NCBI GenBank assembly: GCA_963823215.1
Contig: CAWGKT010000006.1
Span: 124,001-188,000, forward strand
Direction: 5' to 3'
Length of the DNA: 64,000 nt
Source of the DNA: CAIWHR01 sp963823215
Lineage (GTDB): Bacteria > Pseudomonadota > Gammaproteobacteria > Burkholderiales > Casimicrobiaceae
A model generated the notes under the pieces. It was not told the DNA's origin, did not search any database, and saw nothing but the letters and a program-made list of their open reading frames with translations. This document shows, piece by piece, positions 25,250 to 34,283 of the stretch; the stretch's first letter is position 1; every line of letters starts with the position of its first letter. Position numbers and translations under genes: made by a program.

Positions 25250-27111
25250 TGGCTCTCCTGCAGATTTCCGAGCCGGACGCACCCCCGGTCCCGCGGGAGC
25301 CGCGGCTTGCGGTCGGCATCGACCTCGGCACGACGAATTCGCTCGTCGCGACGGTGCGCAACGGCATTCCCGTCGTGCTTCCCGACGAACGCGGGCACCC
25401 GTTGCTTCCCTCGATCGTCCATTACGGCGCGACTGGCGTCGACGTCGGACACGCGGCGCAACTGGTGCAGGCACGCGATCCGCAGAACACCATAGTTTCC
25501 GTGAAGCGGCTGATGGGCCGCGGCCTGGCCGATCTCCCCGATGAGCGCCGTTTCCCGTACCGCTTCATCGAAGAGCCGGGAATGGTCCGGCTCGCCACGC
25601 GCGCCGGCGTCAAGAGCCCGGTCGAGATATCGGCGGAGATCCTACGTGCGCTGCGTGCTCGCGCCGAGGCGAGTCTCGCGGGCAAGCTCGCGGGCGCGGT
25701 CGTCACCGTGCCTGCGTACTTCGACGATGCGCAACGGCAGGCGACCAAGGACGCCGCGAAGCTCGCCGGCCTCGATGTGCTGCGTCTGCTGAATGAGCCC
25801 ACGGCCGCGGCGATTGCCTACGGCCTCGACAACGCGGCGCAGGGTACCTATGCGATCTACGATCTGGGCGGCGGCACGTTCGACATCTCGATCCTGAAGC
25901 TCACCCGCGGCGTATTCGAGGTGCTGGCGACGAACGGCGACTCGGCGCTCGGCGGCGACGACTTCGATCATCGCGTCTATTGCTGGATCCTCGAGGCGGC
26001 CGGGCTGCCGCCGCTTTCGCCCGAGGACACGCGGCTCCTGATGATGAAGGCGCGCGAGGTGAAGGAGAATCTGACCCTGCACGATGCGACCACGGTCATT
26101 GCCAGGCTGTCCGACGGCTCCAAGGTCGATCTTTCCCTCGACGGCGAGACGTTCACTGCGATCACTGCGCACCTCGTGGCGAAGACGCTGGGGCCGGTGA
26201 AACGCGCGTTGCGCGACGCCAGGTTGACGCCGGCCGATATCCAGGGTGTCGTGATGGTCGGCGGATCGACGCGGATGCCGCAGATCCAGCGCGCGGTCGG
26301 CGATTTCTTCGGCCAGCCTCCGCTCACCAATCTCGATCCGGACCAGGTCGTTGCTCTGGGTGCCGCGATCCAGGCGAACGTGCTGGCGGGCAATCGCGCG
26401 ACCGGCGACGACTGGCTGCTGCTCGACGTGATCCCGCTGTCGCTCGGCCTCGAGACCATGGGGGGGCTTACCGAGAAGATCGTGCCGCGCAATTCGACGA
26501 TTCCCGTGACCCGCGCCCAGGAGTTCACCACGTTCAAGGACGGGCAGACCGCGATCGCGATCCACGTCGTCCAGGGCGAGCGCGAGAAAGTCGCGGACTG
26601 CCGCTCGCTTGCCCGGTTCGAGCTGCGCGGCATTCCGCCGATGACCGCTGGCGCGGCGCGGGTCAAGGTGACGTTCCAGGTCGATGCCGACGGACTGCTG
26701 TCGGTGTCGGCGCGCGAGCAGACCTCGGGCATCGAGGCGGCGATCGTCGTGAAGCCGTCCTACGGTCTTTCGGACGCCGAGATTTCGCGGATGCTGGAGG
26801 ATTCGGTCGCGCACGCCGCGGACGACATGGCCGCGCGCGCCCTGGCCGAAGCGCAGGTCGAGGCGGACCAACTCGTCATGGTGACCCACGCCGCGCTGGC
26901 CGCGGACGGAGATCTGCTGTCGCCGGCCGAACGCCGCACGATCGACAGGGCTCTCACCGACATGCTGCGGCTTCGTGACGGTGCCGACGCCAAGGCGCTC
27001 GTGGCCGCGACCGACGCGCTCAATCGTGCGACCGGAGACTTTGCTGCGCGACGGATGGACCGCGGCGTCGCGCGCGCGCTGACGGGCCGCAGCGTCGACG
27101 CCCTCACCTGA
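25249..27111 (+). CDS. hscA: Fe-S assembly Hsp70 chaperone HscA
   Basis: A 620-residue specialised Hsp70. The ATPase domain shows AVGIDLGTTNSLVA, AVVTVPAYFDDAQRQATKDA, IYDLGGGTFDISIL and MVGGSTRMPQIQ. The substrate-binding domain includes DVIPLSLGLETMGG and ends with a helical lid. It acts on IscU via LPPVK, with HscB, to release clusters. ATG 25249 overlaps the stop of the repeat ORF (TGATG). No Shine-Dalgarno sequence is visible because the 78-bp repeat abuts the start, so translation is probably coupled. Confidence 0.95.
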   Translation: MALLQISEPDAPPVPREPRLAVGIDLGTTNSLVATVRNGIPVVLPDERGHPLLPSIVHYGATGVDVGHAAQLVQARDPQNTIVSVKRLMGRGLADLPDERRFPYRFIEEPGMVRLATRAGVKSPVEISAEILRALRARAEASLAGKLAGAVVTVPAYFDDAQRQATKDAAKLAGLDVLRLLNEPTAAAIAYGLDNAAQGTYAIYDLGGGTFDISILKLTRGVFEVLATNGDSALGGDDFDHRVYCWILEAAGLPPLSPEDTRLLMMKAREVKENLTLHDATTVIARLSDGSKVDLSLDGETFTAITAHLVAKTLGPVKRALRDARLTPADIQGVVMVGGSTRMPQIQRAVGDFFGQPPLTNLDPDQVVALGAAIQANVLAGNRATGDDWLLLDVIPLSLGLETMGGLTEKIVPRNSTIPVTRAQEFTTFKDGQTAIAIHVVQGEREKVADCRSLARFELRGIPPMTAGAARVKVTFQVDADGLLSVSAREQTSGIEAAIVVKPSYGLSDAEISRMLEDSVAHAADDMAARALAEAQVEADQLVMVTHAALAADGDLLSPAERRTIDRALTDMLRLRDGADAKALVAATDALNRATGDFAARRMDRGVARALTGRSVDALT

Positions 27112-27127
27112 CGCCCCACGAGCGCCC

Positions 27128-27466
27128 ATGCCCAGGATTACCGTGCTGCCGCATCCTGACGTCTGCCCCGCCGGAACGACGTTCGAGGCCGAGCCGGGGG
27201 TTTCGCTTTGCGACAGCCTGCTTGCACAGGGCATCGAGATCGAACACGCCTGCGAGAAATCCTGTGCCTGCACGACCTGCCACGTGATCGTCCGCGAGGG
27301 CTTCGCCACGCTGACGCCGTCGACGGAGGACGAAGACGACCTGCTCGACCGCGCGTGGGGGTTGACGCCGCTGTCGCGGCTTTCCTGTCAGGCGATCGTC
27401 GACGAAGCCCCGCTCGTGATCGAGATACCGCGGTACACGATCAACTACGCCAAAGAGAAGCACTAG
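27128..27466 (+). CDS. fdx: [2Fe-2S] ferredoxin of the ISC system
   Basis: A 112-residue adrenodoxin-type ferredoxin. Cluster ligands are C42, C48, C51 (HACEKSCACTTCH) and C87 (RLSCQA). It donates electrons for cluster assembly on IscU. It sits 16 bases after hscA and 11 bases before iscX. Confidence 0.95.
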   Translation: MPRITVLPHPDVCPAGTTFEAEPGVSLCDSLLAQGIEIEHACEKSCACTTCHVIVREGFATLTPSTEDEDDLLDRAWGLTPLSRLSCQAIVDEAPLVIEIPRYTINYAKEKH

Positions 27467-27477
27467 GCGAGGCGCCG

Positions 27478-27684
27478 ATGAAATGGACCGACATTCGCGA
27501 GATCGCGATCGCGCTCTCCGAGCAGCGACCGGACGTTGACCCGCGGGCCATCCTGTTCACGGACCTCAGGCGGTGGGTGCTGGAGCTGCCCGGGTTCGAC
27601 GACGACCCCAAGCACAGCGGCGAGAAGATCCTCGAGGCGATCCAGATGGCGTGGATGGAAGAAGGCGACTTCGACGACGACTGA
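27478..27684 (+). CDS. iscX: Fe-S assembly protein IscX
   Basis: A 68-residue acidic protein, MKWTDIREIAIALSEQRPD at the start and an acidic end GDFDDD. The family binds IscS and iron and modulates desulfurase activity. It is the last gene of the isc operon. It is convergent with serB, 18 bases away, with no clear terminator in between. Confidence 0.93.
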   Translation: MKWTDIREIAIALSEQRPDVDPRAILFTDLRRWVLELPGFDDDPKHSGEKILEAIQMAWMEEGDFDDD

Positions 27685-27702
27685 CCCCCTGCCGCGGACG
27701 CA

Positions 27703-28542
27703 TCACGCGAACAGATTCAGCACCGCGTCGAGACCGCAATGGTCGATCGCATAGGTCGCCTGGGCGCGCAACACGGGTTTCGCGCGATACGCGATCGACA
27801 CATCGGCCGCTTTCAGCATCGGCGCGTCGTTGGCGCCGTCGCCGATCGCGATCACGATGCCGCCCGCAGCGGCGTGTTGTTCCCGCATCGCGGCCAGGCG
27901 CGCAGCCTTCGCCTGCGCATCGAAGATCGGCGGCACAACGCGGCCGGTCAGGCGGCCAGCTGCGATCTCCAGGACGTTCGCGTCCGCGGCGTCGAAATCG
28001 AGCCGCGCCTTCAGCCGGTCGGTGAAGAACGTGAAGCCGCCGGAAACGAGCAGCGACTTCGCCCCGGCGGCCTTGAAGGCCTCCAGCATTCGTTCGGCGC
28101 CAGGTGAGAGCTCCAGGCGTTCGGCGTAGACGCGCTCGAGTTCGCCGACCGGCAGACCGGAGAGGAGGGCGACCCTGCGCATGAGACTCTCCGCGAAGTC
28201 GATTTCCCCGCGCATTGCTGCCGCCGTGATCGCCGCCACGTCCCGCTTGATGCCCATGCGGCCGGCGATCTCGTCTATGCACTCGATCGTGATCAGTGTC
28301 GAGTCCATGTCCATGGCAACCACGCGCACGCGATCACGCGTCTGGCCGGCGGGAACGAACGCATGATCGATCCCGGCCGCGGCGCACAGTGCGGCGACGC
28401 CCGGGTGCGGTTGCGCGCGCGCAAGCCGGAAGGCCTCTGGCGTCCCCCCGCCGAGCGCGTGGATTCCGTGCGCTCCGGTGAGTGAGGCGATCGCCGCGAC
28501 ATCGGCGGCGCTGATCGCGGATGCCTGGATGACCAGATCCAT
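27703..28542 (-). CDS. serB: Phosphoserine phosphatase
   Basis: A 279-residue HAD-family enzyme that makes serine from phosphoserine. Motif 1 is VVAMDMDSTLITIECIDEI with the DMD nucleophile, motif 2 LLVSGGFTFFTDRL, and motif 3 IAIGDGANDAPMLKAADV. The N-terminal 70 residues are an ACT-like regulatory domain typical of proteobacterial SerB. It is the last gene on this strand before the isc operon; rnr begins its coding on the same strand 13 bases upstream of the serB start. Confidence 0.94.
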   Translation of the reverse strand: MDLVIQASAISAADVAAIASLTGAHGIHALGGGTPEAFRLARAQPHPGVAALCAAAGIDHAFVPAGQTRDRVRVVAMDMDSTLITIECIDEIAGRMGIKRDVAAITAAAMRGEIDFAESLMRRVALLSGLPVGELERVYAERLELSPGAERMLEAFKAAGAKSLLVSGGFTFFTDRLKARLDFDAADANVLEIAAGRLTGRVVPPIFDAQAKAARLAAMREQHAAAGGIVIAIGDGANDAPMLKAADVSIAYRAKPVLRAQATYAIDHCGLDAVLNLFA

Positions 28543-28554
28543 CCCGGTGCGGCG

Positions 28555-31074
28555 TCAGTGCTTCGGGGTCTTGCGGCCGGGGCGATCGGTACGCGCAGGA
28601 GCGCCGCCCTGACCGGCGCGTGCCCCGGTTTCCGATGGCACCATGCCTTGGGCATCGGCCAGCGTGAAATCGATCTTCGTCGTCTCGAGATCGACCCGGG
28701 CGACCAACACTCGGACGCGCCCGGCCAGCTGGAATATCCGGCCGCTTCGCTCGCCGACCATCGCATGGCGCCCGGCGTCGAAATGGAAGTAGTCGCGGCC
28801 GAGCTCGGTGACGTGGACCAGGCCGTCGATGTTGAGACCATCCAGCGTGACGAAGATCCCGAAATTCGTAACCCCGCTGATCGTGCCGTCGAACGTCTCG
28901 CCGACCTTGTCCTGCATGAAATAGCATTTGAGCCAGTTCTCGACGTCGCGTGTCGCGTCGTCGGCGCGGCGTTCGGTGAGCGAGCAGTGCACACCGAGCT
29001 CGGTCCACGACGTACCGCCCGGCTTGTACTCCAGGCCGGCCAGCACCGCCTTGATCGCGCGATGGACGACGAGGTCCGGGTAGCGACGTATCGGCGACGT
29101 GAAGTGCGCGTAGGCCTCGTAGGAAAGACCGAAGTGGCCGACATTGTCCGGCCGGTACCGCGCCTGCTGCAACGAGCGCAGCAGCACCGTCTGCAGCAGC
29201 GCGTAATCCGGACGGTCCTTGATCCGCAGCAGCAGCTTCGCGTAGTCGGACGCCGTGGGCTCGTCGCCGCCAGGCAGCGCGAGCGCGCAGCTGGCCAGGA
29301 AGTCGCGCAGCACCGCGAGCTTCTCGGGCGTGGGCCCCTCGTGCACGCGGTAGAGCACCGGATGCTTGTGCGCAGCGAGGAATTCCGCCGTGCAGACGTT
29401 CGCCGCGAGCATGCACTCCTCGATCAGCTTGTGCGCATCGTTGCGCACGACCGGCACGATCCTGACGATCTTGCCCTGGACGTCGAACTCGAGCTGCATC
29501 TCGATGCTGTCGAAGTCGATCGCGCCACGCGCTTCGCGGGCGCGCTTCAGTGCGTGGAACAGCGCGTAAAGGTCAGTGAGCAGGGGCAGCAGATCCTTCG
29601 CCTCCCTTGCGACGCCTTTCGGGTCCGCCAGCCAGTTCCACACCTGGGTGTAGGTGAGCCGCGCGCGGGAGTGCATCACTGCCGGATAGAACCGGTGCTT
29701 CCTGATCGCGCCCTCGGCGGTGACCTCCATGTCGCAGACCATGCACAAACGGTCCACGGCGGGCTTGAGCGAGCAGAGCTCGTTGGACAGCGCTTCCGGC
29801 AGCATCGGGATGACCCGGCGCGGAAAATACACCGACGTCCCGCGCTCGCGCGCGTCACGATCGAGCGGGTCGCCGTCCTTCACGTAATGCGATACGTCGG
29901 CGATCGCCACGATGAGCCGGAAGCCCTTGCCCTTGCGCTCGCAGTACACGGCGTCGTCGAAATCCTTCGCCGTTTCGCCGTCGATCGTGACGAGCGGCAG
30001 CGCCGTGAGATCGACGCGGCCGGCGCGGTCGCGGTCGGTGACCGTGGCGGGCAGCTTGCCGGCCTGCTTGCGCGCAGCGAGCGAGAACTCGTGCGGCAGG
30101 TCGTGCTTGCGCAGCGCGATCTCGATTTCCATCCCGGGGTCGGTGTAGCCGCCCAGCACCTCGACGACGCGCGCGATCGCCTCGCGCTGCGGCGAGGGCT
30201 GTTGCAGGATCTCGACGACGACGACGTCACCGGACTTGGCGCTGCCGCGTTCGTCCGGCGGCACCAGCAGGTCCTGGTTGATGCGGCGATTCTCGGCGAC
30301 GACGAAGCTTATGCCGCGCTCATCGTAGAGGCGGCCGACGACGGTCTGGTTCGCCCGCGTCAGCACATCGACGATCTGCCCCTCGGGCCGACCACGCCGA
30401 TCGACACCGGACCGGCGCGCCGTCGCGCGATCGCCATGGAGCACCTTGTGCATTTCGTTGGGGCTGAGGAACAGGTCGGCTGCACCGTCATCCGGGACGA
30501 AGAAGCCGAAGCCGTCGGGATGCCCCTGGACCGTCCCGCTGACGAGATCAAGCTTGGCGGTGACGCAGAGCTCGCCCTTGCGGTTCACCAGCACCTGCCC
30601 GTCGCGCCGCATCGCGTCGATGCGGCCGAAGAACGCATCGCGGGCGCGCTTGTCGACGGTCATCGCGCGCGCGAGTTCGACCGGCGGCAGCGGCACGCCC
30701 GCCGCCTTCAGCGCGTCGAGGATCGCCACGCGCGAAGGCAGCAGCGCCGGATCGATGTCGCCGCGACGGCGCGACGTGCGTTCGCCGGTTTCGTCCGGAT
30801 GGGCGCTGCCGCGGCGCGCAGCCGGCACCGGGGAAACGGTGGCGACTGTCGGGGTCGTTTCCGGGCGCGGGCTTTTCGAGCGCGGCGAACTCACAGGAGT
30901 ACCTTCGCGCTTCGCGCTCCGGTATTCGCGCTCGGGGCGGCCCGGCACGATCTCTGGAGTACCTTCGCGCTGCGCGCTCCGGTATTCGCCCTTGGGGCGG
31001 CCCGGCGGGCTCATGCCCGCCACTCGCGTTTTCGCGGAGCGGGGCTTGGGTGCGGGGGCGGGTTTCTTTGACAA
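28555..31074 (-). CDS. rnr: Ribonuclease R, with repeat-derived N-terminal insert
   Basis: The protein has 839 residues if it starts at TTG 31074. In order: a basic N-terminus, a winged-helix region (LPSRVAILDALKAAGVPL), cold-shock domains, the RNB exonuclease domain (AIADVSHYVKDGDPLDRDA; SVYFPRRVIPMLPEALSN; FTSPIRRYPDLVVHRAI) and a C-terminal S1 domain. It degrades structured RNA 3' to 5'. Residues 21-40 and 43-60 are two in-frame copies of the 60-bp junction repeat (SPPGRPKGEYRSAQREGTP), not part of the family. The start is doubtful: TTG lies within the -35 box of the divergent tRNA-Leu promoter and has no ribosome site, so initiation at ATG 31014 inside the repeat is possible. Confidence 0.88.
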   Translation of the reverse strand: MSKKPAPAPKPRSAKTRVAGMSPPGRPKGEYRSAQREGTPEIVPGRPEREYRSAKREGTPVSSPRSKSPRPETTPTVATVSPVPAARRGSAHPDETGERTSRRRGDIDPALLPSRVAILDALKAAGVPLPPVELARAMTVDKRARDAFFGRIDAMRRDGQVLVNRKGELCVTAKLDLVSGTVQGHPDGFGFFVPDDGAADLFLSPNEMHKVLHGDRATARRSGVDRRGRPEGQIVDVLTRANQTVVGRLYDERGISFVVAENRRINQDLLVPPDERGSAKSGDVVVVEILQQPSPQREAIARVVEVLGGYTDPGMEIEIALRKHDLPHEFSLAARKQAGKLPATVTDRDRAGRVDLTALPLVTIDGETAKDFDDAVYCERKGKGFRLIVAIADVSHYVKDGDPLDRDARERGTSVYFPRRVIPMLPEALSNELCSLKPAVDRLCMVCDMEVTAEGAIRKHRFYPAVMHSRARLTYTQVWNWLADPKGVAREAKDLLPLLTDLYALFHALKRAREARGAIDFDSIEMQLEFDVQGKIVRIVPVVRNDAHKLIEECMLAANVCTAEFLAAHKHPVLYRVHEGPTPEKLAVLRDFLASCALALPGGDEPTASDYAKLLLRIKDRPDYALLQTVLLRSLQQARYRPDNVGHFGLSYEAYAHFTSPIRRYPDLVVHRAIKAVLAGLEYKPGGTSWTELGVHCSLTERRADDATRDVENWLKCYFMQDKVGETFDGTISGVTNFGIFVTLDGLNIDGLVHVTELGRDYFHFDAGRHAMVGERSGRIFQLAGRVRVLVARVDLETTKIDFTLADAQGMVPSETGARAGQGGAPARTDRPGRKTPKH
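30895..31014 (-). repeat. Junction repeat type 2, two 60-bp units inside rnr
   Basis: Two units spaced 60 bases apart (about 30895-30947 and 30956-31014). On the plus strand each contains AGTACCTTCGCGCT, GCGCTCCGGTATTCGC and GGGGCGGCCCGG. Nearly identical units occur three times at 48075-48244. Here they are in frame with RNase R and encode PGRPKGEYRSAQREGTP and PGRPEREYRSAKREGTP. Substitutions between units include changed amino acids. Confidence 0.9.
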
Positions 31075-31096
31075 CGAAGGGTCCGAAACGTAAAAT
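31068..31096 (+). promoter_or_regulatory. tRNA-Leu promoter
   Basis: TTGACA (31068-31073), 17-base spacer, TAAAAT (31091-31096), then the tRNA 5' end 15 bases downstream. This is close to the sigma70 consensus. The -35 box overlaps the annotated TTG start of the divergent rnr gene. Confidence 0.8.
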
Positions 31097-31110
31097 TATC
31101 TGTTGCCGTT

Positions 31111-31197
31111 GCCCAGGTGGCGGAATTGGTAGACGCACCAGGTTCAGGTCCTGGCGGTAGCAATACTGTGGGGGTTCGAGTCCCTTCCTGGGCACCA
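31111..31197 (+). tRNA. tRNA-Leu (anticodon CAG)
   Basis: An 87-base tRNA with CCA encoded. The acceptor stem is GCCCAGG with CCTGGGC at the 3' side, discriminator A. The anticodon arm CCAGG-TTCAGGT-CCTGG places CAG in the loop. A long variable arm and GGTTCGAGTCC T-loop fit a class II leucine tRNA. It lies between the rnr start and the phosphoribosyltransferase end, on the opposite strand to both. Confidence 0.96.
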
Positions 31198-31233
31198 TTG
31201 AAGATACCGCAAGTATCGCCGTAACGGACTGCC

Positions 31234-31260
31234 AGCGCCCGCGTCCGCGGGCGCTTTTTT
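31234..31260 (+). terminator. Intrinsic terminator after tRNA-Leu
   Basis: A ten-base stem AGCGCCCGCG / CGCGGGCGCT (31234-31255) with a very tight loop, followed by a T-run to 31260. It starts 37 bases after the tRNA 3' end and would end the tRNA transcript. Confidence 0.88.
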
Positions 31261-31335
31261 GTTCCAGCAGCGACCGCGCGGTACTCCGGGTGTCTGCCGT
31301 GCCGCCGGATGGCGCTCGGACGGCGGTGGCGCCGT

Positions 31336-31849
31336 CTATGCTCCCCCGAGGTGCGCTTTCAGGCCCTCCGGACGCAGCGTGTCGTAGACCTCGAACGGCT
31401 GGTGGATCCACGGATTGTCGGCAAGGTATTCGACGTAATAGTCGGGCTTGGCGGTCGAGCAGGCCTTCCACCACAGCACTGCGGTCTTGCAGACCTTGAT
31501 GACCGGCCAGCGCACGCGGCAGCGCCTTTTCCACGGCCGCGAGCGTGTGGCCCGAGTCGACCATGTCGTCGACGAGCAGCACGCGCGAGCCGAGCCGGTT
31601 CGACGTCATCGTCATGTGCTCGGCGATCACGAGCTCCCCGCGGATCGTGCCGCCTTCCGCCGCGTAGGAGTGCGTGGACAGGATCGCCAGCGGCTTTTCG
31701 TAGATGCGCGACAGGACGTCGCCCACGCGCATGCCGCCACGCGCGATGCAGATGATCTGGTCGAAATCGTAGCCCGACTCGTGGACACCGAGCGCGAGTC
31801 TTTCCACGAGCGTGTTGTACTGGTCCCAGCTCACATGCAGGCTCGGCAT
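31336..31849 (-). pseudogene. Phosphoribosyltransferase (Gpt-like), one frameshift
   Basis: ATG 31849 starts MPSLHVSWDQYNTLVERLA. IICIARGGMRVGDVLSRIY and the PRPP loop VLLVDDMVDSGHTL identify a type I phosphoribosyltransferase. After EKAL a +1 shift near 31518 is needed to continue RVRWPVIKVCKTAVLWWKA. The protein then ends LRPEGLKAHLGGA at TAG 31336. Length is 171 codons plus one base. Intact homologues of 170 residues are found after purA in betaproteobacteria and act in purine salvage. Either the gene is broken or one base is wrong. Confidence 0.85.
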
Positions 31850-31894
31850 CCCGATTCCCCTCGAACGTTGGTCGTGTTCGCCGCTCGTTGCCCG

Positions 31895-33187
31895 CTAGTG
31901 GAACGGGTGCCGCAGCAGGATCGTCTCGTCGCGGTCCGGCCCGGTCGAGACCATGGCAATCGGCGCGGTGGTAAGCTGCTCGATTCGCTCGAGGTAGGCG
32001 CGCGCATTGGGCGGCAGCCCGTCGATCTTCTTCACGCCGACCGTGCTCTCGGCCCAGCCGGGCAGCGACTCGTACACCGGCACGCACTCGGCGACGGCGT
32101 CCGCGCCCGAGGGCAGCAGCGCGACCCGGCTGCCGCGCACGGTGTAACCGGTACAGATGCGGATCTCGCTCATGCCGTCGAGGACGTCGAGCTTCGTGAT
32201 GCAGAGTCCGTCGACGCCGTTCAATTGCAGCGACCGGGTCAGCGCAGGAATGTCGAGCCAGCCGCAGCGGCGCGGACGGCCGGTCACCGAGCCGAATTCG
32301 TTGCCGCGCTTGGCGAGGTGCGCGCCCGTCTCGTCGGTGAGCTCGGTCGGAAACGGACCGGTTCCGACGCGCGTGGTGTAGGCCTTGACGATACCGAGCA
32401 CGTAGTCCAGGAACTTCGGTCCGACACCCGCGCCCGGAGCGGCCGCGCCGGCGAGGCAGTTCGACGACGTCACGTACGGGTAGGTGCCGTGATCGACGTC
32501 GAGCAGCGCGCCCTGGGCGCCCTCGAACAGCAACGACTGGCCGCGTGCGCGCGCCTCCTGCAGCAGCGCCGCGACGTCGGCGACCATCGGCTGCAGCTGC
32601 GCGGCGAGCGCGAGGGTATCGTCGCGAGTCCTGGCGAAGGGGACGGGGTCACGCCTGAAGTACTGCGTCAGCACGAAATTGTGGAACTCGAGCAGCGGCT
32701 CCAGTTTCGCCGCGAAGCGGTCGGGATAGAACAGATCCTGCAACCGTATCGCGCGGCGGGCGATCTTGTCTTCGTAGGCGGGGCCGATGCCGCGGCCGGT
32801 GGTCCCGATCTTGGCGTCGCCCATCGCGCCTTCCCGCGCCTGGTCGAGCGCGACGTGATAGGGAAGCACCAGCGGACACGCCGGCGAGATCTTGAGGCGC
32901 GAGCGGACCGCCACGCCGGCGCCTTCGAGCTCGCCGATCTCCTGCAGCAGCGCCGATGGCGAGAGGACGACACCGTTGCCGATGTAGACGGAGACGCCGG
33001 GGCGCAGGATGCCGGACGGGATGAGACGCAGCACGGTTTTCCGGCCGGCGATGACAAGCGTGTGTCCGGCGTTGTGTCCGCCCTGGAAACGCACGACGCC
33101 CTGCGCGTGCTCGGTCAGCCAATCGACGACCTTGCCCTTGCCTTCATCGCCCCACTGGGTGCCGATGACGACGACGTTCTTGCCCAT
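31895..33187 (-). CDS. purA: Adenylosuccinate synthetase
   Basis: A 430-residue GTP-dependent enzyme joining IMP and aspartate, the first step from IMP to AMP. Motifs: VVVIGTQWGDEGKGKVVDWL (P-loop-like), FQGGHNAGHTL, IGTTGRGIGPAYEDK, and VGTGPFPTELTDETG. ATG 33187 (MGKNVVV) matches the family start. It follows hisZ on the same strand, a conserved order. Confidence 0.96.
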   Translation of the reverse strand: MGKNVVVIGTQWGDEGKGKVVDWLTEHAQGVVRFQGGHNAGHTLVIAGRKTVLRLIPSGILRPGVSVYIGNGVVLSPSALLQEIGELEGAGVAVRSRLKISPACPLVLPYHVALDQAREGAMGDAKIGTTGRGIGPAYEDKIARRAIRLQDLFYPDRFAAKLEPLLEFHNFVLTQYFRRDPVPFARTRDDTLALAAQLQPMVADVAALLQEARARGQSLLFEGAQGALLDVDHGTYPYVTSSNCLAGAAAPGAGVGPKFLDYVLGIVKAYTTRVGTGPFPTELTDETGAHLAKRGNEFGSVTGRPRRCGWLDIPALTRSLQLNGVDGLCITKLDVLDGMSEIRICTGYTVRGSRVALLPSGADAVAECVPVYESLPGWAESTVGVKKIDGLPPNARAYLERIEQLTTAPIAMVSTGPDRDETILLRHPFH

Positions 33188-33296
33188 ATTGCCTTTCCGT
33201 GGAATTGGAGTTCGGAAGACGGGATTCAGTGGCGCAACAGGCGACGGCATTCACCGCGCGTTGCGCCGCCGACCAGGCGCCCTCGGCATCCGCATG

Positions 33297-34283
33297 TCAT
33301 GTAACGGGTCCCGATCTGCCAACCACCCCGGCGAGCTGCCGCAGATCGAGCGTGAAGCCGGTGGCCGGGCGCGCGCGCCCGAAGGCCTTGCCGATACCAT
33401 CGTAGCGGCCGCCGTTGCCGATGGCGCACGGTTCCCCTGCCGTGAACACCGAAAAGATCGCGCCGTTCTGGTAATGATACCCAGTCAGGTCAGCAAGATC
33501 GATGTGCAGCGCCTCGACCTGGGGCAGCGCCGATTGCGCGAGGGCCGTCAGCGCCGCCAGCGCATTGCGGATCGCGGGCGTGTCGGGAAGCCGCGCCCGA
33601 GCCGCGCCAAGGACCTCCTGCGCCGGACCGTAGAGCGTCGGCAACGCGGTCAGCGCGTCGCGCCAGGCCGCCGGCAGCTTTGCGGTGAGCTCCGCCACGC
33701 CCGGAGCGTCCTTGGCGCGGAGCGCGGCGAACAGCTCGGTATCCTCGCCGTTGCCGGAGATGCCGGCGCCCGTCGCAAGCGCGCGGTAGACGCCGACGTG
33801 GCCGAGGTCGAGATGCAGACCGCCGAGCCCGGCAGCCGCGAGCGAGGACAGCAGCAGGCCGAGCACTTCGACGTCCCCGGCGATCTCCGGTTCCCCGAAG
33901 AGCTCGGCGCCGATCTGCATGACTTCGCGCGTCTTGGCGCCGCCGGCGGGCACGGCACGCAGGACGCTGCCGGCGTAGCAGAGCCGGGTCACTCCAGGCT
34001 CGTTCAACAGATGCGCGTCGATGCGCGCGACCTGCGGCGTGATGTCGGCGCGCACGCCGAGCAGACGACCCGACAGCGGGTCGACGACCTTGAAGGTCTG
34101 CAGTTCGAGATCGCGGCCGGTGCCGGTGAACAGCGAATCGAGATGCTCGACCAGCGGGGGCTGCACGAGCCGGTAGCCGCGCGCGCGGAAATGGTCGAGC
34201 AGCGCGCGGCGCAGCGCTTCCGTCCGCTCGGCTTCCGCCGGGAGGACGTCCTCGATGTATTCCGGCAGGATCCATTTACGCAT
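33297..34283 (-). CDS. hisZ: ATP phosphoribosyltransferase regulatory subunit HisZ
   Basis: A 328-residue class II aminoacyl-tRNA-synthetase paralogue that lacks the tRNA-binding domain and activates the short form of HisG. Seen: WILPEYIEDVLPAEAERTEALRRA, VEHLDSLFTGTGRDLELQTFK and RADITPQVARIDAHL. ATG 34283 overlaps the end of the DUF2065 gene by eight bases. It lies in the hflC-DUF2065-hisZ-purA order usual for betaproteobacteria. Confidence 0.94.
   Translation of the reverse strand: MRKWILPEYIEDVLPAEAERTEALRRALLDHFRARGYRLVQPPLVEHLDSLFTGTGRDLELQTFKVVDPLSGRLLGVRADITPQVARIDAHLLNEPGVTRLCYAGSVLRAVPAGGAKTREVMQIGAELFGEPEIAGDVEVLGLLLSSLAAAGLGGLHLDLGHVGVYRALATGAGISGNGEDTELFAALRAKDAPGVAELTAKLPAAWRDALTALPTLYGPAQEVLGAARARLPDTPAIRNALAALTALAQSALPQVEALHIDLADLTGYHYQNGAIFSVFTAGEPCAIGNGGRYDGIGKAFGRARPATGFTLDLRQLAGVVGRSGPVT

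Noticed and set aside
28558..31071. Plus-strand open frame of 837 codons opposite rnr
   Set aside because: It mirrors the RNase R frame exactly; no motif of its own.
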